Shown here: positions 42,081-52,794 of the stretch, one piece after another
How positions within the stretch are numbered: the stretch's first letter is position 1
Layout of the letters: the number at the start of each line of letters is the position of its first letter
Source of the DNA: Lolium rigidum
Taxonomy: Eukaryota > Streptophyta > Magnoliopsida > Poales > Poaceae
Reading direction: 5' to 3'
DNA length: 64,000 nucleotides
Assembly: GCF_022539505.1 (NCBI RefSeq)
Contig: NC_061514.1
Location: 339,682,644-339,746,643 of the forward strand
Notes under the pieces: generated by a model
The model's database searches: none
Told to the model about the DNA's origin: nothing
Seen by the model: the letters and a program-made list of their open reading frames with translations, nothing else
Position numbers and translations under genes: made by a program

Positions 42081-42603
42081 AGAACATAGCCAAAGGGACA
42101 TCATCGCGTGGCAAAGGCTCCCTCCCCCTCGCCTTCTTTTTCTTAGATTCTTCGACCAATTCTTCCTTCTCCCTTATGTCACGAGCCAACTGAACGACCG
42201 AATCGAAGAAGTGGTGGCGCTCCTCCGTCTTTGCATCTTCCGTTTGAGATCTTTCCTCCTCGATGCGTTCAGCCTCCCTAGCCACCTCTTCTAGGTGCAT
42301 CCTATTGGCCCTCTCCCTCGCTATTTGCTCAAGTTGGCAGCTCCTCAGGAATTTTGCCCGTGCCTCGCGGTCCCGTTCGGCCTTCAGCTTGTCATTCCTC
42401 CTCTTGTTGCGCAATAGGTATTCCTCATACCCCCTTTGCATACGATCATCTTCCTCCTTCTTCTTAGCTATCTCCTCCCGCCTCTTCCTCTCAAGTTCTT
42501 CCTTCTCCCTCTTCCGCACCGTCCTTCTCGCCTCCTCCCAAACGGACTCCTCCTTCTCATTGCCGTCCCATGCCCCCTTCCCCTTGGTGGGTTGAGTTGC
42601 CAT
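42031..42603 (-). CDS. Glu/Lys/Arg-rich coiled-coil ORF of Mutator-like element
   Basis: The ORF has 190 codons from ATG 42603 (MATQPTKGKGAWDGNEKEES). The body is almost continuous charged helix (for example KREKEELERKRREEIAKKKE), ending in a short hydrophobic tail (PLAMFLLSNLLC). Directly upstream on the minus strand is TTTGGTTTTCAG|GT, a good 3' splice site, so this may be the last exon of the transposase transcript rather than a separate gene. No domain or function is recognised. The C-terminal codons overlap the AAGGTTCGA tandem array, so the end may be recent. Confidence 0.5.
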   Translation of the reverse strand: MATQPTKGKGAWDGNEKEESVWEEARRTVRKREKEELERKRREEIAKKKEEDDRMQRGYEEYLLRNKRRNDKLKAERDREARAKFLRSCQLEQIARERANRMHLEEVAREAERIEEERSQTEDAKTEERHHFFDSVVQLARDIREKEELVEESKKKKARGREPLPRDDVPLAMFLLSNLLCCRTMMLCEP

Positions 42604-42754
42604 ACCTGAAAACCAAATTGAAAAACCAAAGTTAGTCATGGAATAGGAAAATAGAAAGTACAATGCAATTAGTAACTTGGAGACACATACGGATAAGGCC
42701 CCGCTAGGTATCCTAGCATACTAGTACCCCGACGGCCACCATGCCGACCTCTAC

Positions 42755-43085
42755 TAAGCCCAACGTGAATCCTTGGTTGCCTTGGACCTTGTCGCCATTG
42801 TGTTTGATGCCTTGCGGCTTGTTGCCTTGGAGCTTGTTGCGTAGGAGCTTGTTGCCGTGGGGCTTGTTGCCTTGGAGCTTGTTGACTTGGAGCTTGTTGC
42901 GTTGGAGCTTGTTGCCGTGGGGCTTGTGTGCTTGGAGCTTGTTGCCGTGGGGCTTGTGTGCTTCGAGCTTGTTGGCTTGGAGGAGGTTGACGCGGAGACG
43001 GTTGGCTTGGAGCTTATTGGCTTGGGGTTTGTTGGCTTGGGGTTTGTTGGCTTCGAGGTTGATTTGAAGCTTGTTGGCTACTTGA
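42755..43085 (-). repeat. 15-bp repeat array coding Gln/Ala/Pro-type repeats
   Basis: Units of 15 bp (plus-strand form GCTTGTTGCCTTGGA) recur about twenty times. On the minus strand they code low-complexity Gln-rich sequence in one frame and Asn/Lys-rich (NKLQ) in another. They form the C-terminal tail of the transposase region. Confidence 0.85.
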
Positions 43086-45803
43086 TGCTTGACTTGTGCT
43101 AGCATCATTGCCCTTTGATTTTTTGCCGGATGTGCACTTCCTTTTATTGTGGCCCTTACTATTGCATGATCCACAATTAGTTGGCTCGCGAGCTTCTTGG
43201 AATAACCTATTTCCCGAATGACCCCATCTATCCATATCTCCGTGATACCTCTTTGTCTTTCTTCTTCCACGTTTCACAACCTTCCATTCCGGATCTGGCC
43301 AAACTTGCACACCATGATACTCCGGCCATTGTGATTGATCCAAGTAAGGAGAAAACCTTGGAGCCCATGTCCTCTTTGTGGCTTCAATTGAGAACTCGGA
43401 CTCCCGAACGGTGAGCGGGTTATTGTAGTCGACACGTCTAGTGCGTGCCGCTGTTAGCAAGTGGGAGCAAGCCAAATGATGGGAGCAAGCCAAATGATGC
43501 AAAGAGGGCCTCCTACATGTGCATTCATATGTCTTTAGGGACACACGGAAAGCCCGGCCTCCGTGTTGGACACCACCTTGTGTGGTGCCTCCCGGCTCAT
43601 TCACTTGGTAAACCCAGTCAACATTGTCATAACATGTAGCCGTTTGGGAGTCGGCCTTCCTCGCTCGAAAATCCATGAACTCTTGAACCTTCGTTGGGAA
43701 CTCGCAATTCATAGCAATTTCCTTCTCCGTTTCATCGGTGTAGTTCTGGAAATAGACATTCAACTTCTCGAATGTGTATTGAATGATTGCCATCACGGGC
43801 AATGCACGAACACCCTTCAACACATTGTTGAAGCACTCGGCCATGTTGCTTGTCATTTGGCCATATCTCCTCCCATCCTCATCATAAGCTCTTGCCCACT
43901 TTGAGTTAAATATGAGGTGTCTATGAAGAAACTCTTGACCACCCGCGTTGAGGTCTTTGTGCTTCAGCAAGCCGTTGTATAGGTTTGCGAAGCGGCGCTC
44001 CGAATAAGCGAGGCAACAATCTTGAAGAAGGTCAGACAACTCTTTGCTCTTGCATGCCCGGTAGAAGTTTGCACAAAAATGCCTCATGCACCATCGGTGA
44101 TGCAAGGGAGCATGCCCGGGAATTGCCTCTTCCACCGCATTGAGAATTCCTTGATGACGATCGGAGATGACACACACTTCCTTTGAGGGTGGTATGACCC
44201 TCGTCCTCAATATATGGAAAAACCATTGCCAATTATCATTGTTCTCAATCTCTACCAATGCAAAAGCCAGTGGTACTAAACGGTTGCTTGCATCATTTGC
44301 TATTGCCACCGATGAGTGTGCCCTTGTACTGCCCGGTCAAGAAGGTACCATCCACGGCTATGACGGGCCTACAATGTTCGAATGCCCTCGTGCATTGCTG
44401 GAATGACCAAAATGCACGGTGAAATACCCTCACTCTTTTACCGTCATGCAATGTCATTTTGGTCGCGGAAGGCTCCACCACATGCACCATGCCCGGGTTA
44501 GTTGAGGCCATCGCTAACAACAACCTAGGGACTCGGTTGTATGCTTCCGCCCAATCACCGTACAACATCTTGAATGCGGCTTGTTTGGCCTTCCATGCCT
44601 TCCCGTACTTGACGTCGTACGCAAACAGGGATTTGACCGTATCTTGCACGGACCTAATGCTCATGATAGGAAGTGATGATATCTCCGCCGAGAGCTTGTA
44701 TGCAATGAACTCGGATGTGAGTTGATCGGTGGTCCGGCTGCGCATCCTTGCCATCAAGCTTCGGCCCCGGCACATGTGAGTGGCTACACAACTTGTTATG
44801 TGCCAAGAGGGCCCTTTTTGAAAGGTCTTGCACGGACAACCCATGGGCACCTTTTTTCCACACATTTTAGCGTGTACCGCTTCTTCAAGTCCGAGTGAAC
44901 AACAATGTAAGGGCGATGATGCTTAATGGAGAACTCCTTCAACCATATCTTCAATTCCAAGAAGGTATCAAACGTGAGCCCTTTACAGATAATAGCCGTC
45001 CTACCATCCACATCTCTCTTCGAAATTGGCCTAGCTCCAAGAAGTAAACTTTTGCCACCATCAACCACGGCTCCATCCGCAAGACTAACATCACGGAACA
45101 ATGGTACCCGGATATCCCGTCCGGTTACCTTCTTGAAGATCTCGGCTCTTTCGGCTTCCTTAGCCGTCAAACCATCCTTGTCAACCTCCTCTTCGGGTCC
45201 ATCATCATCCGAGTCCGACGCATAGCATCGGGAATAAGGAATGGAGTGGTCCATCTCCTCTTGCGTCCAATATTTATCCAAATCACCGACATTGTTGCCA
45301 TTCATCTCGAAACCATCATCACCATCGTCATGCTCGTCATACTCATTATCCAATGGAGGTTGTTGGGCAATGGGAGATTGGACAATGGGAGATTGGGTGC
45401 CTTCTTCTTGGCTCATGGGTGGTGGACTCCTCTCTCGAACGGGGGAGGAGGGCCGGTTAAGGTCAAGCTCGATACGAGCACCAACCGTCTTGGTTGCAAA
45501 CAACTCCAAAGCCTTATCTTGTGACCCGGCCACCGTCTCCTTGTAAACGGACCAACGTTGCTCGGAGTTGATACACATTGTCTTCCAACGGGTGTGCATT
45601 CCAAACCCCACATTATGCCTTCCCTCTAGCTCAACACCATCATTTGGCTCATTCCAATTCAACTCAACCCTCACTTGTGCTACCACCTCCGCAAAGCTAG
45701 GGCTAAGGTCAAACACCAAGTCAACCTCTTCCGGGTCCGGCTCTATGTTTCCCTTCAAGTAAGCATCCTTGTCCACATGATGAATATGAACAATTCTTTC
45801 CAT
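43014..45803 (-). pseudogene. MURA-like transposase, two frameshifts
   Basis: The region runs from ATG 45803 (MERIVHIHHVDKDAYLKGNI). The N-terminal part has an acidic linker and the MuDR DNA-binding region (FDTFLELKIWLKEFSIKHHR ... CPWVVRARPFKKG). The catalytic DDE residues are seen in VIAVDGTFLTGQYKGTL, VCVISDRHQGILNAVEE and TSNMAECFNNVLKGV, with CMRHFCANF between them. A SWIM zinc finger (YECTCRRPSLHHLACSH) and a CCHC knuckle (CGSCNSKGHNKRKC) follow. Single-base frameshifts near 44815 (A run) and near 44305 (an extra G after ACACTCATC) break it. An acceptor TATGCTAG precedes the start, and the TIR holds a matching donor (46039-46038), suggesting a 5'-UTR intron. Confidence 0.9.
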
Positions 45804-46039
45804 CCCCCTAGCATAATGGGAACAACACATAAACACATGTGTTCATTAGTTACCATAATCAACATAATCTACCCATACAAACTAGCACACTACCATTTCT
45901 CCTACTTCAGCAACCCTAACATCCAACCAAATCCATCTCCACCCTCAAATCAACCAAATCCACATCTAGGGTTTGACATTTAGATTCAACCAAATACAAA
46001 AAATCAATGGATGAAAAGAAGGGGAACGGAGGAGATTAC

Positions 46040-46472
46040 CTCAAGGAACGAGTTCGGAACGATCTCCACGGACAGATCTGATGATTTGGTGGTGGATTTG
46101 GTGGGGGAGAGGGAGAGAGAGAGCCGGCGCTCCCCGTGGAGAGGACGAACAGAGGGAGGAGAAAGAAGAAGGGTCGGGCTGGCTGGGCGCGCGCGGCCAA
46201 ACTTAAGTGGACGTGTGGCGCCCTTGCCACGGGCGCCACACTTTCAAAGTGTGGCGCCGGCGGGAGCAGCGCCACACGTCCTGCCACGTCGGATCGGCGG
46301 CCCAGCTCAGCGTCGACGGGCCACGTCGGATGGGTTTGTGGCGCCGGCAGCAGGGGCGCCACATGGGCATGTGTGGCGCCCGTGGGAGGGGCGCCGCACA
46401 AAAGAGTTAGATGGGTGAAATAGTTTCGCCGAGGGTCAGTATGTGCTTTTCATTCATTTTGTGCAAATCGCC
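46040..46472 (-). repeat. Right TIR, also 5' leader of the transposase
   Basis: This is the inverted copy of 40039-40483. It ends internally at CTTGAG|GTAATC on the minus strand (GT at 46039-46038), the same arrangement as the left TIR. Confidence 0.88.
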
Positions 46473-46809
46473 ACAACCGGCAGGGGCAAGCATGGGACAA
46501 AGATCCTCCGACGCTGTTCTGCCCTGACTTTGTGTTACTGGTACGTGGGGGCCATCAGATGTAGGACCCACCTGTCAGTGACTCAAAGTCAGTGCACAGC
46601 AGAGTTGCCCACTTCATACGATCCCTGTCGGGCAAGCAGGTGAGGTGGTCCACATGCGGTGGCGTGACCAATGGCGTCGAGGATGGTGGTCGTAGCTGGA
46701 GCGACGTGGCAAGTAGGGAAGTTGCACTACCGGGCTCGGAGGGGCTGGGTCCCGCCCTGGACGCGTGGAGAGACCGACGAGCACTAGGCCACTAGTGGAT
46801 GATGTGCAT

Positions 46810-47632
46810 TCCCGGTTTAAGCCGGTCTCCGCTGGTTCATCAAACCAACCCGTGTGCCACGGTCTTACTTGGTTTGGTCTGGTTTAGGTAGTTTATAAAT
46901 GAGAGGACGTGCCGGGCTGGTGCGGGTCGGTTTCACGGTGTAAATGGTTTTACACCGTTAGGCTTGTCTTTCGCTGTATAAGCGCGATTTGGTGCCATGT
47001 ACTGCGGCCGCTTCTGCTCCTACCGCGTACATAGCGTTCTATGTTTCCTCCTTTCCCGTGAAGGTAACTAGAATCCCGACGTTTTCCTGTTTTTTTTCAT
47101 GGCGAGGACGACACGGCGATGGCCATGGGGGCGGAGGCGCCCTGGAGGCTGGAGCTTGTATGTGGAAAGGGCAAAAAGGTTCACGACGCGCGTCGCCGCT
47201 CTCGCGCCATCGCGCGCCAGCAAGCCGTGGTGACTGCGGCGGCGGCCTTCGAGATGACGTATACGAGGGGTGGGCTTCCGAATCCATGGAGGAGCAGGAG
47301 CTCGTGGGGCTTTCAGCGGGAGGACCAGGACGGCCGGGGATCTCGCGGCACGGGGCGCGAGAGCTCGGGCGGCGGCGGAGCACCGGCTGCTAGACGGAGG
47401 GCGCGTGGTCTTCGTCTTGGCCTCGACGATGCGGAGGACTGTGGGCGTCTAATTCAAAACGGGTTGGATGGTTTCTGGTAGTTCGAGACCGTCTCAACCC
47501 GGTTAAAAGTTTTCTGCTCGTGGTTTGAACCAGGAAACCAGCGAAACCAACATAAGTTACATAACCCGTCCATCTGGTGCGGTGCGGATTGGTCTCTTGG
47601 TTTAGCCGGTTTTAGACCAAACCATGCACAGG
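46810..47632. mobile_element. Candidate small TIR element
   Basis: The two ends are imperfect inverted repeats built from GGTTTGGTCT/GGTTTAAGCCGG-like blocks with TGTGCAT at each outer end. The centre is GC-rich with an open frame (47119-47481, plus) that matches no known domain. No target duplicate was identified, so superfamily and limits are uncertain. Confidence 0.35.
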
Positions 47633-47840
47633 CTTAAGTGGATCTCAACACTGCTTGGAGGAGAACTGTGGCTGCGCCGAGAAGATGCAGCAGGCAGGAT
47701 CGGGCGATGGTGTACAAGGAACGGGAATCGGTCTTGGTGACCAGACTGCTCTGAAATTCATTTTTGACAGTTGTGAGCCCCTTCCTCGAGATTCATCAGA
47801 TTTATCATGAAAAACGGAAATCCACAGAGAGTGAATTTTT

Positions 47841-48235
47841 GTAGCCCGAGCTACATGTAGCTCATTTTTTTTTGCAAAATTTGAAAATGGAATTTTAAGG
47901 TTTCAAAAAAAATCCGACAAAAAATGTAGATGTAGACAATGATGACATGTACCAATGTGTAAAATTTGAACTCGAGATACCTCATATTCTAGACTGCACA
48001 AAAATAACATAATCGGACAGATTTTGAGATTTTGAAATCTGACACTTCTCACTAATATTGATATCAGAATTTGTCATTTTTCCACAGTTTCGAATATAAG
48101 GTATTTCTAGTCGAAATTTTCCACGTTTGTAGATCACAGTATTATCTACATGTACATTTGATTTCAGAATTTTTTGAAGCTTTAAAATGTTGTTTTCAAA
48201 TTTTCAAAAAACGAGGTACGTATAGCTCGAGCTAC
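47841..48235. mobile_element. MITE-like element with palindromic ends
   Basis: The left end reads GTAGCCCGAGCTACATGTAG and the right end, in reverse, GTAGCTCGAGCTATACGTAC, each followed by an A/T-rich run and AAATTTG. The element is about 395 bp and non-coding. Related sequence GGAAATCCA...GAGTG flanks both sides. The superfamily is not determined. Confidence 0.5.
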
Positions 48236-48318
48236 ACTCGTGGTTTCCGGAAATCCAGAGTGTAATATTTGGAGGTATTTGTACTGCCTGTTGTCAACAA
48301 TTCTTACCCGCTGGTATC

Positions 48319-50358
48319 TTTTTTTTTTTTTTGCGGAGAATTTCAGAAGCTTTATTGATTTATGGTTCCGTTACAATCAGCCTTTAGACTGGATACAAGA
48401 AAAGCTGGACTCTCATCGAGCCAGCTACTCGTCATCTCAAGTGTGCAAGCAAACTTAGCACAAAGATGAGATGAATTATTCGCAGACCGTCTAACATGCT
48501 TAACTAAGAAAGAAACAAAATCCGAAACCAGCTCCCCAACTTCATCTAGGATAGGCGCCACCGCTGAACGATCAACATGACGCGAGTGCTAGAGATTAAC
48601 AATCTCCAAACAATCTGTCTCCATCACCACATGAGAGTAGCCTCGCAGCTTTGCGAAAATCACTCCATCACGAAAGGCTAACACTTCAGCCGTAAGAGGA
48701 TCAGTAACACCCATCTGGGGCTTACTCCATGCGCCAATGAAAGAGAGGTGTGAGCGAACCACACCCCCTCCCCCACCCTTCTGTTCCTCTAAGCTAATGG
48801 CCCCATCCGTATTTATTTTGATCCAGCCCGGATCAGGAGGGCGCCAACACTATCCCGGAGGAGATTTAATATTCCTCACTTGGTAATCTAGCAGCTGCAA
48901 CTCTTCATGGATCTTCTTTAAAGATTGGATTGGATCATACCTCTCCCTGTCATGTGTCAGCCGATTACGTGAAGACCAAATAGAGTACATGATGCTAATT
49001 ATTTGAGATCTTTTTGTTTCATTGAACATCTGATCACATAAAATATCCTGTGACCAACTTCTGTCATGCAAACGAGGTAGCTTCAGATCCATAGTCTTCC
49101 TTGCTTCCTCCCAGAACCTCTTGGCATGCGAGCAATGGATCAACGCATGTTTCAATGTTTCTTCTGCAGCCAAACAGATATCACATCTGCCTAGCTCGCG
49201 AATATGCCGATATTTCAGCGTGCATGCATCCGGTAAAATACCCCGAACTACACGCCACCAAAAAACTCTGACCTTTGGTAAAACTTTGAGTTTCCATAGG
49301 GTTTTCCACATCTGTTCGTCTGCCGTTGAAGTCCCCATAACCCGCCCTTCCTCGAGAGCAGCATGCTCTTTTTGAGTCACCAAGGCACGGTATGATGATT
49401 TAACAGAGTAGATCCCAGTTTTCTCAAAGCTCCACGCCAACACATCCTCTCCCCCATTTGTACGCAGTGGTATGTTCAAAATCGCCTCAGCATCCGGGGC
49501 AAAGAAATTTTCTCTCACCACAGAAACTTTCCATGTTCTGTTCTCATGATCAATCAAATCAGAGACTTTCGCGAGCGGCAATGTACCCCTTCTGCCCATC
49601 GGTTTCAGAGTGTACGTACCAGGGATCCACCGATCCTCCCAGGTCGAGATAGTAGCACCACTACCAACTCTCTTAATCAGGCCTAACTCCAACGCCTCTC
49701 TTCGAGCAGCAATTGCCCTCCAAGTAGCAGAAGCCCTACGAGGAATAGTTGCATGAAGAAAATCTGTATCGGGAAAATATTTACCCTTCAAAACCTTTGC
49801 ACATAAAGAGTCTGGATGTGTCAAAAATCTCCATCCGTGTTTCCCCAAAAGAGCCAAGTTAAACAGTTCGAAGTCTCGGAAGCCCATCCCTCCTTTAATT
49901 TTTGGTGATGCAAGTTTGTCCCAAGAAAGCCAGTGAATAGACTTTCTGTCAACAGAACTACTCCACCAAAATCTTGCCATCACTGCCACTAAACTCCTCA
50001 ACACCTTCTTTGTTAACTTAAAACAGCTCATGCTAAAGGTTGGTATGGCCTGTATCACCGCTTTAAGTAGAGTTTCTCTAGCAGCACTAGATAAAAGCCC
50101 CTCCGACCAACCTTGCATACAACCACGTGACCGTTCAACAATATGATCAAACATGCCACTAGTAATTCTCCCCACTGCTGTAGGTAGTCCCAGATATCTT
50201 TCAGAGAGGGCTTCTACCGTGATACCAAGTATAGATTTTACACTATCTTTCACAGGCTGCAATGCATTTGGACTGAAATAGATCGAACTCTTCTCCTTGT
50301 TTACTTTCTGGCCAGAGCATTCAGCATATATATTCAAAATCTCCGTCAGACGCTCAGC
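48319..50358 (-). mobile_element. LINE with RT C-terminus, zf-RVT and RNase H, 5'-truncated
   Basis: The minus-strand frame 50385-48850 encodes the RT C-terminal half (GQKVNKEKSSIYFS, YLGLPTAVGR, GGMGFRDFELFNLALLGK) and zf-RVT (WKTLWKLKVLPKVRVFWWRV ... CDICLAAEETLKHALIHC). A second frame, 48840-48352, encodes RNase H (GWIKINTDGA, METDCLEIVN). A poly(A) signal AATAAA (plus 48352-48357) and an A tail (plus T run 48319-48332) mark the 3' end. A near-match AGATACGAGC/AGATACCAGC beside the two ends may be the target duplicate. The frame is open for about 500 codons, so this is a fairly young insertion. Confidence 0.9.
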
Positions 50359-50385
50359 TCGTATCTCGCGTGCTCGCGCGGACAC

Positions 50386-50729
50386 AGGTGTAGCCTATGC
50401 CGTATACCGCGACCTGATTCAAGACCGTATCTTCACCGTTTATTCCTAATCTTCCTCTACTACTGGAGTATGTTCTTTACTTTACTATCCTGCACTTGGC
50501 ATGTTGGTTACTTTTGTTGCTTAAAGAACATAATACTCAAGTCAATTTTCCTATATTACGAGTTACACATGTCTCTTTGGTTTAACTTCAGGAGGTCTTC
50601 AACGCAGGTCTGCTCTATTCTCATGGCCGGCCTGCTCAGCAAATTTCCAGCTTCGTTCTCACGTTAACCTACTGGTGTAATCATTAATCTCCAAGCTCAG
50701 CTGCTCTATTCACAGGTTATTCGGTCATG
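50386..50729. other. Unassigned spacer
   Basis: The spacer lies between the LINE and the Harbinger-like element; no feature is recognised. Confidence 0.4.
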
Positions 50730-50732
50730 TAA

Positions 50733-52176
50733 GAGCATCTCGAGTCGCGTCTCCAAATCGCCCCCAAAGAGATTTGGAGCGCGCCGGACAAAAAAAATGT
50801 TTCCAGCCGCGTTTCACAAAGCCGCTTTTTGTCCAGCGCGGCCCGATACGGTGTCCGGCGCACGAGCCCGTCCCCGCTACACAGGGGACGCTCTGGGGAT
50901 GCCGGACACACCGATAAGCGAGGCGGGGAGTGGCGGGACCGACACGTCAGCGGCACATTGAATTTTAACCTAACCGTCGCCTACCTCGCGATGGAAGTTA
51001 TTGACGCGCAGCGACGGTGCAGTTCCCGCAGAGGCGCATCGAAGCGTCTCATCGCGTCTAGCTCTGCGTGCCGACGTTAATGAGCGCCACCGCTCCCCCG
51101 CCTCCCTCCGGCCTGTAAAAAGGGTCGCTCTCTCATCGTCCCTCACACACAAACCCTAGCGCCTCTCTCCCCAACCCTAGCCGCCACCATCTCAAGAGTC
51201 GACGCCATGTCTGGTAGAGGTGGTGACCGAGCTTGCGGTCGTGGTCGTGGTCGTGGCCGCGGCAGAGCTGCGCGCTCGCTGTCGCATGCGTTGCTGTCGT
51301 CTTCATCGTCAGACATGCAGGAGGAGGAGCGGCCGGTGATGTTCGAGTTCGTCGTCGTCCTCAAGTGCGACCCACACGCCATCCAGAGGCTGCCGGACAC
51401 CTTCGCCGACTTCGTCGCCAGCGACGGGCACCCGGGCTCGCTGCATCTGCGGGAGGCTGCCTGCGGCTGCTGCTGGTGGATCGTGGACGTGATCTACGAT
51501 GCGCGCGGAAAGATGTACCTTCACATTTGCTGGGAGAAGTTCGCGCGCTACCACCGTCTTGAAGCCGGCTTCATGCTCATGTTCTCCTACTTTGGCGAGA
51601 GGAACATGAGCGTCAAGGCGTTCGACGAGACGCGTTGCCGCCGGCACTACCACGGCGACAACGCCGAGGCGGACGACGACTGATGAGTGTTGTTTCTTCG
51701 CATCAAAAATATGCACGGAGGTTTCTGGTTGTTCTTTCGAGAAAGAACCAATAGGGGCACCGTCAACAGCTGGATTTTCCAGTTTGGGTGACTGGGTGTG
51801 CCCTCGAGTGTTCTTTCTTGGTAGCGAACACACGAAACCTTCGATGCCCGGCCTAGTTAGGTTTAGTTATTTTGCAATATTTTATATTTGTGTCAACCAT
51901 GGTTCAAACTATATATTAGTTTGTGGAAAACCATGTTCCAAACTATGTCTTCGTGTAAACCACGTTCCAATCATGTATTAGTTTGTGGAATGTTTCTTCT
52001 CTTTATTATAATAAAAATGAAAAAAAAGAAGAGTATTTTAATATTTGGGGGCGGCGTTTGGGGGACGCGGCTGGGGAGCGACATCCCCAAAACGCGGCAC
52101 GAACGAAACACGTTCCCTAAACGCTCAATCCGGCGGCGTTTGGAAAACGGTTTGGGGGACGTGATTGGAGATGCAC
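50733..52176 (+). mobile_element. PIF/Harbinger-like non-autonomous element carrying a B3-like gene
   Basis: The left end reads GAGCATCTCGAGTCGCGTCT and the right end, in reverse, GTGCATCTCCAATCACGTCC. The element is flanked by the 3-bp duplicate TAA (50730-50732 and 52177-52179), as expected for PIF/Harbinger. It is 1444 bp and contains one gene (51207-51683) and no transposase. GC content is high at both ends. Confidence 0.7.
51207..51683 (+). CDS. B3-like domain protein carried by Harbinger-like element
   Basis: This is an intact frame of 158 codons starting MSGRGGDRACGRGRGRGRGR, a Gly/Arg repeat tail like the one in 40832-41320. The core follows the same B3 order: FEFVVVLK, LPDTFADFVA, LHLREAAC, WIVDVIYD, GKMYLHICWEKFARY, LEAGFMLMFSYFG, CRRHYH, with an acidic end. 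The ATG lies in a good context (GACGCCATGTC). It is preceded by a leader with ACAAACCCTAGC and CCCTAGCCGCC motifs of plant 5' UTRs and an AT-rich GTAAAAAGGG 90 bp upstream. Expression is unknown. The related ORF in the Mutator-like element shows the family travels in more than one transposon type. Confidence 0.7.
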   Translation: MSGRGGDRACGRGRGRGRGRAARSLSHALLSSSSSDMQEEERPVMFEFVVVLKCDPHAIQRLPDTFADFVASDGHPGSLHLREAACGCCWWIVDVIYDARGKMYLHICWEKFARYHRLEAGFMLMFSYFGERNMSVKAFDETRCRRHYHGDNAEADDD

Positions 52177-52179
52177 TAA

Positions 52180-52790
52180 CATTCGTTTATTTGCAAGTGG
52201 ACATTATTTCGTTGCCACCTACACCATGTGTAGTACTTATTATTGGTTGGAACAAATGATTTTTTTTCCACGCTGCTGCTGTTTGAGTATTCGCCATCGG
52301 CCATCGGCGCAATTAAACGGTGGAGCTCCCTCTCACCATTTTCTCTTACAATGTACCTTAATCTGGGTAGATGTATAGATTCTTGCCTAAATGTATGTTT
52401 TTGTTTTCCAGGCTAGCATTGGTTTTAGATACAACCAAATGAAATAGTACTAAATTTTGTGGGGTTGGTGCATATCATTGATTTCCTTTTGTTGGATCAA
52501 ATAACTATTTCTTGCTGAAAAGGAAGCTAACAACATAGACAAAGTGTGTAGCTAAAATGAATTGTGTCTTATTCATCACAAAATTGTGTGTATATATATA
52601 TATATATGTTATGTTGATTAGAAAAAAGTTTCTCTAATATAATTTTAATAATCAGGAGTATAATTGAATTGCATCTGTACTTCATACTCTCGAATTCATT
52701 ATATTTGATTCATCGATTCACAAAGGAAATGAAGAAGGTCTCCTTGAACTCTTAATACCCGATGCCTCTTTCATTCTGGTAATTACACAG
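52180..52790. other. Unassigned, with TA microsatellite
   Basis: The stretch is AT-rich with no gene. A (TA)n tract lies at about 52591-52607. Confidence 0.45.
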
Positions 52791-52794
52791 AAAT

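Larger units (their letters stand above)
40039..46472 (-). mobile_element. Mutator-like element with long TIRs, transposase and B3 ORF
   Basis: The element is 6434 bp with inverted repeats of about 440-450 bp (40039-40483 and 46040-46472) starting GGCGATTTGCACAAAA. It is flanked by the 9-bp target duplicate ACAACCGGC (40030-40038 and 46473-46481). It carries a MURA-like transposase and a coiled-coil ORF on the minus strand and a B3-domain ORF on the plus strand. A large palindrome at 41503-41904 lies between the B3 ORF and the coiled-coil ORF. GTGTGGCGCC/GGCGCCACAC motifs are repeated in both TIRs and in the palindrome. Confidence 0.92.

Noticed and set aside
46136..46418. Arg/Gly-rich open frames in the right TIR (and their twins at 40106-40527)
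   Set aside because: They occur on both strands of the GGCGCC-rich inverted repeats and match no protein domain.
47119..47481. 120-codon plus-strand frame as a host gene
   Set aside because: No recognisable domain, competing frames on both strands and location inside a candidate TIR element.
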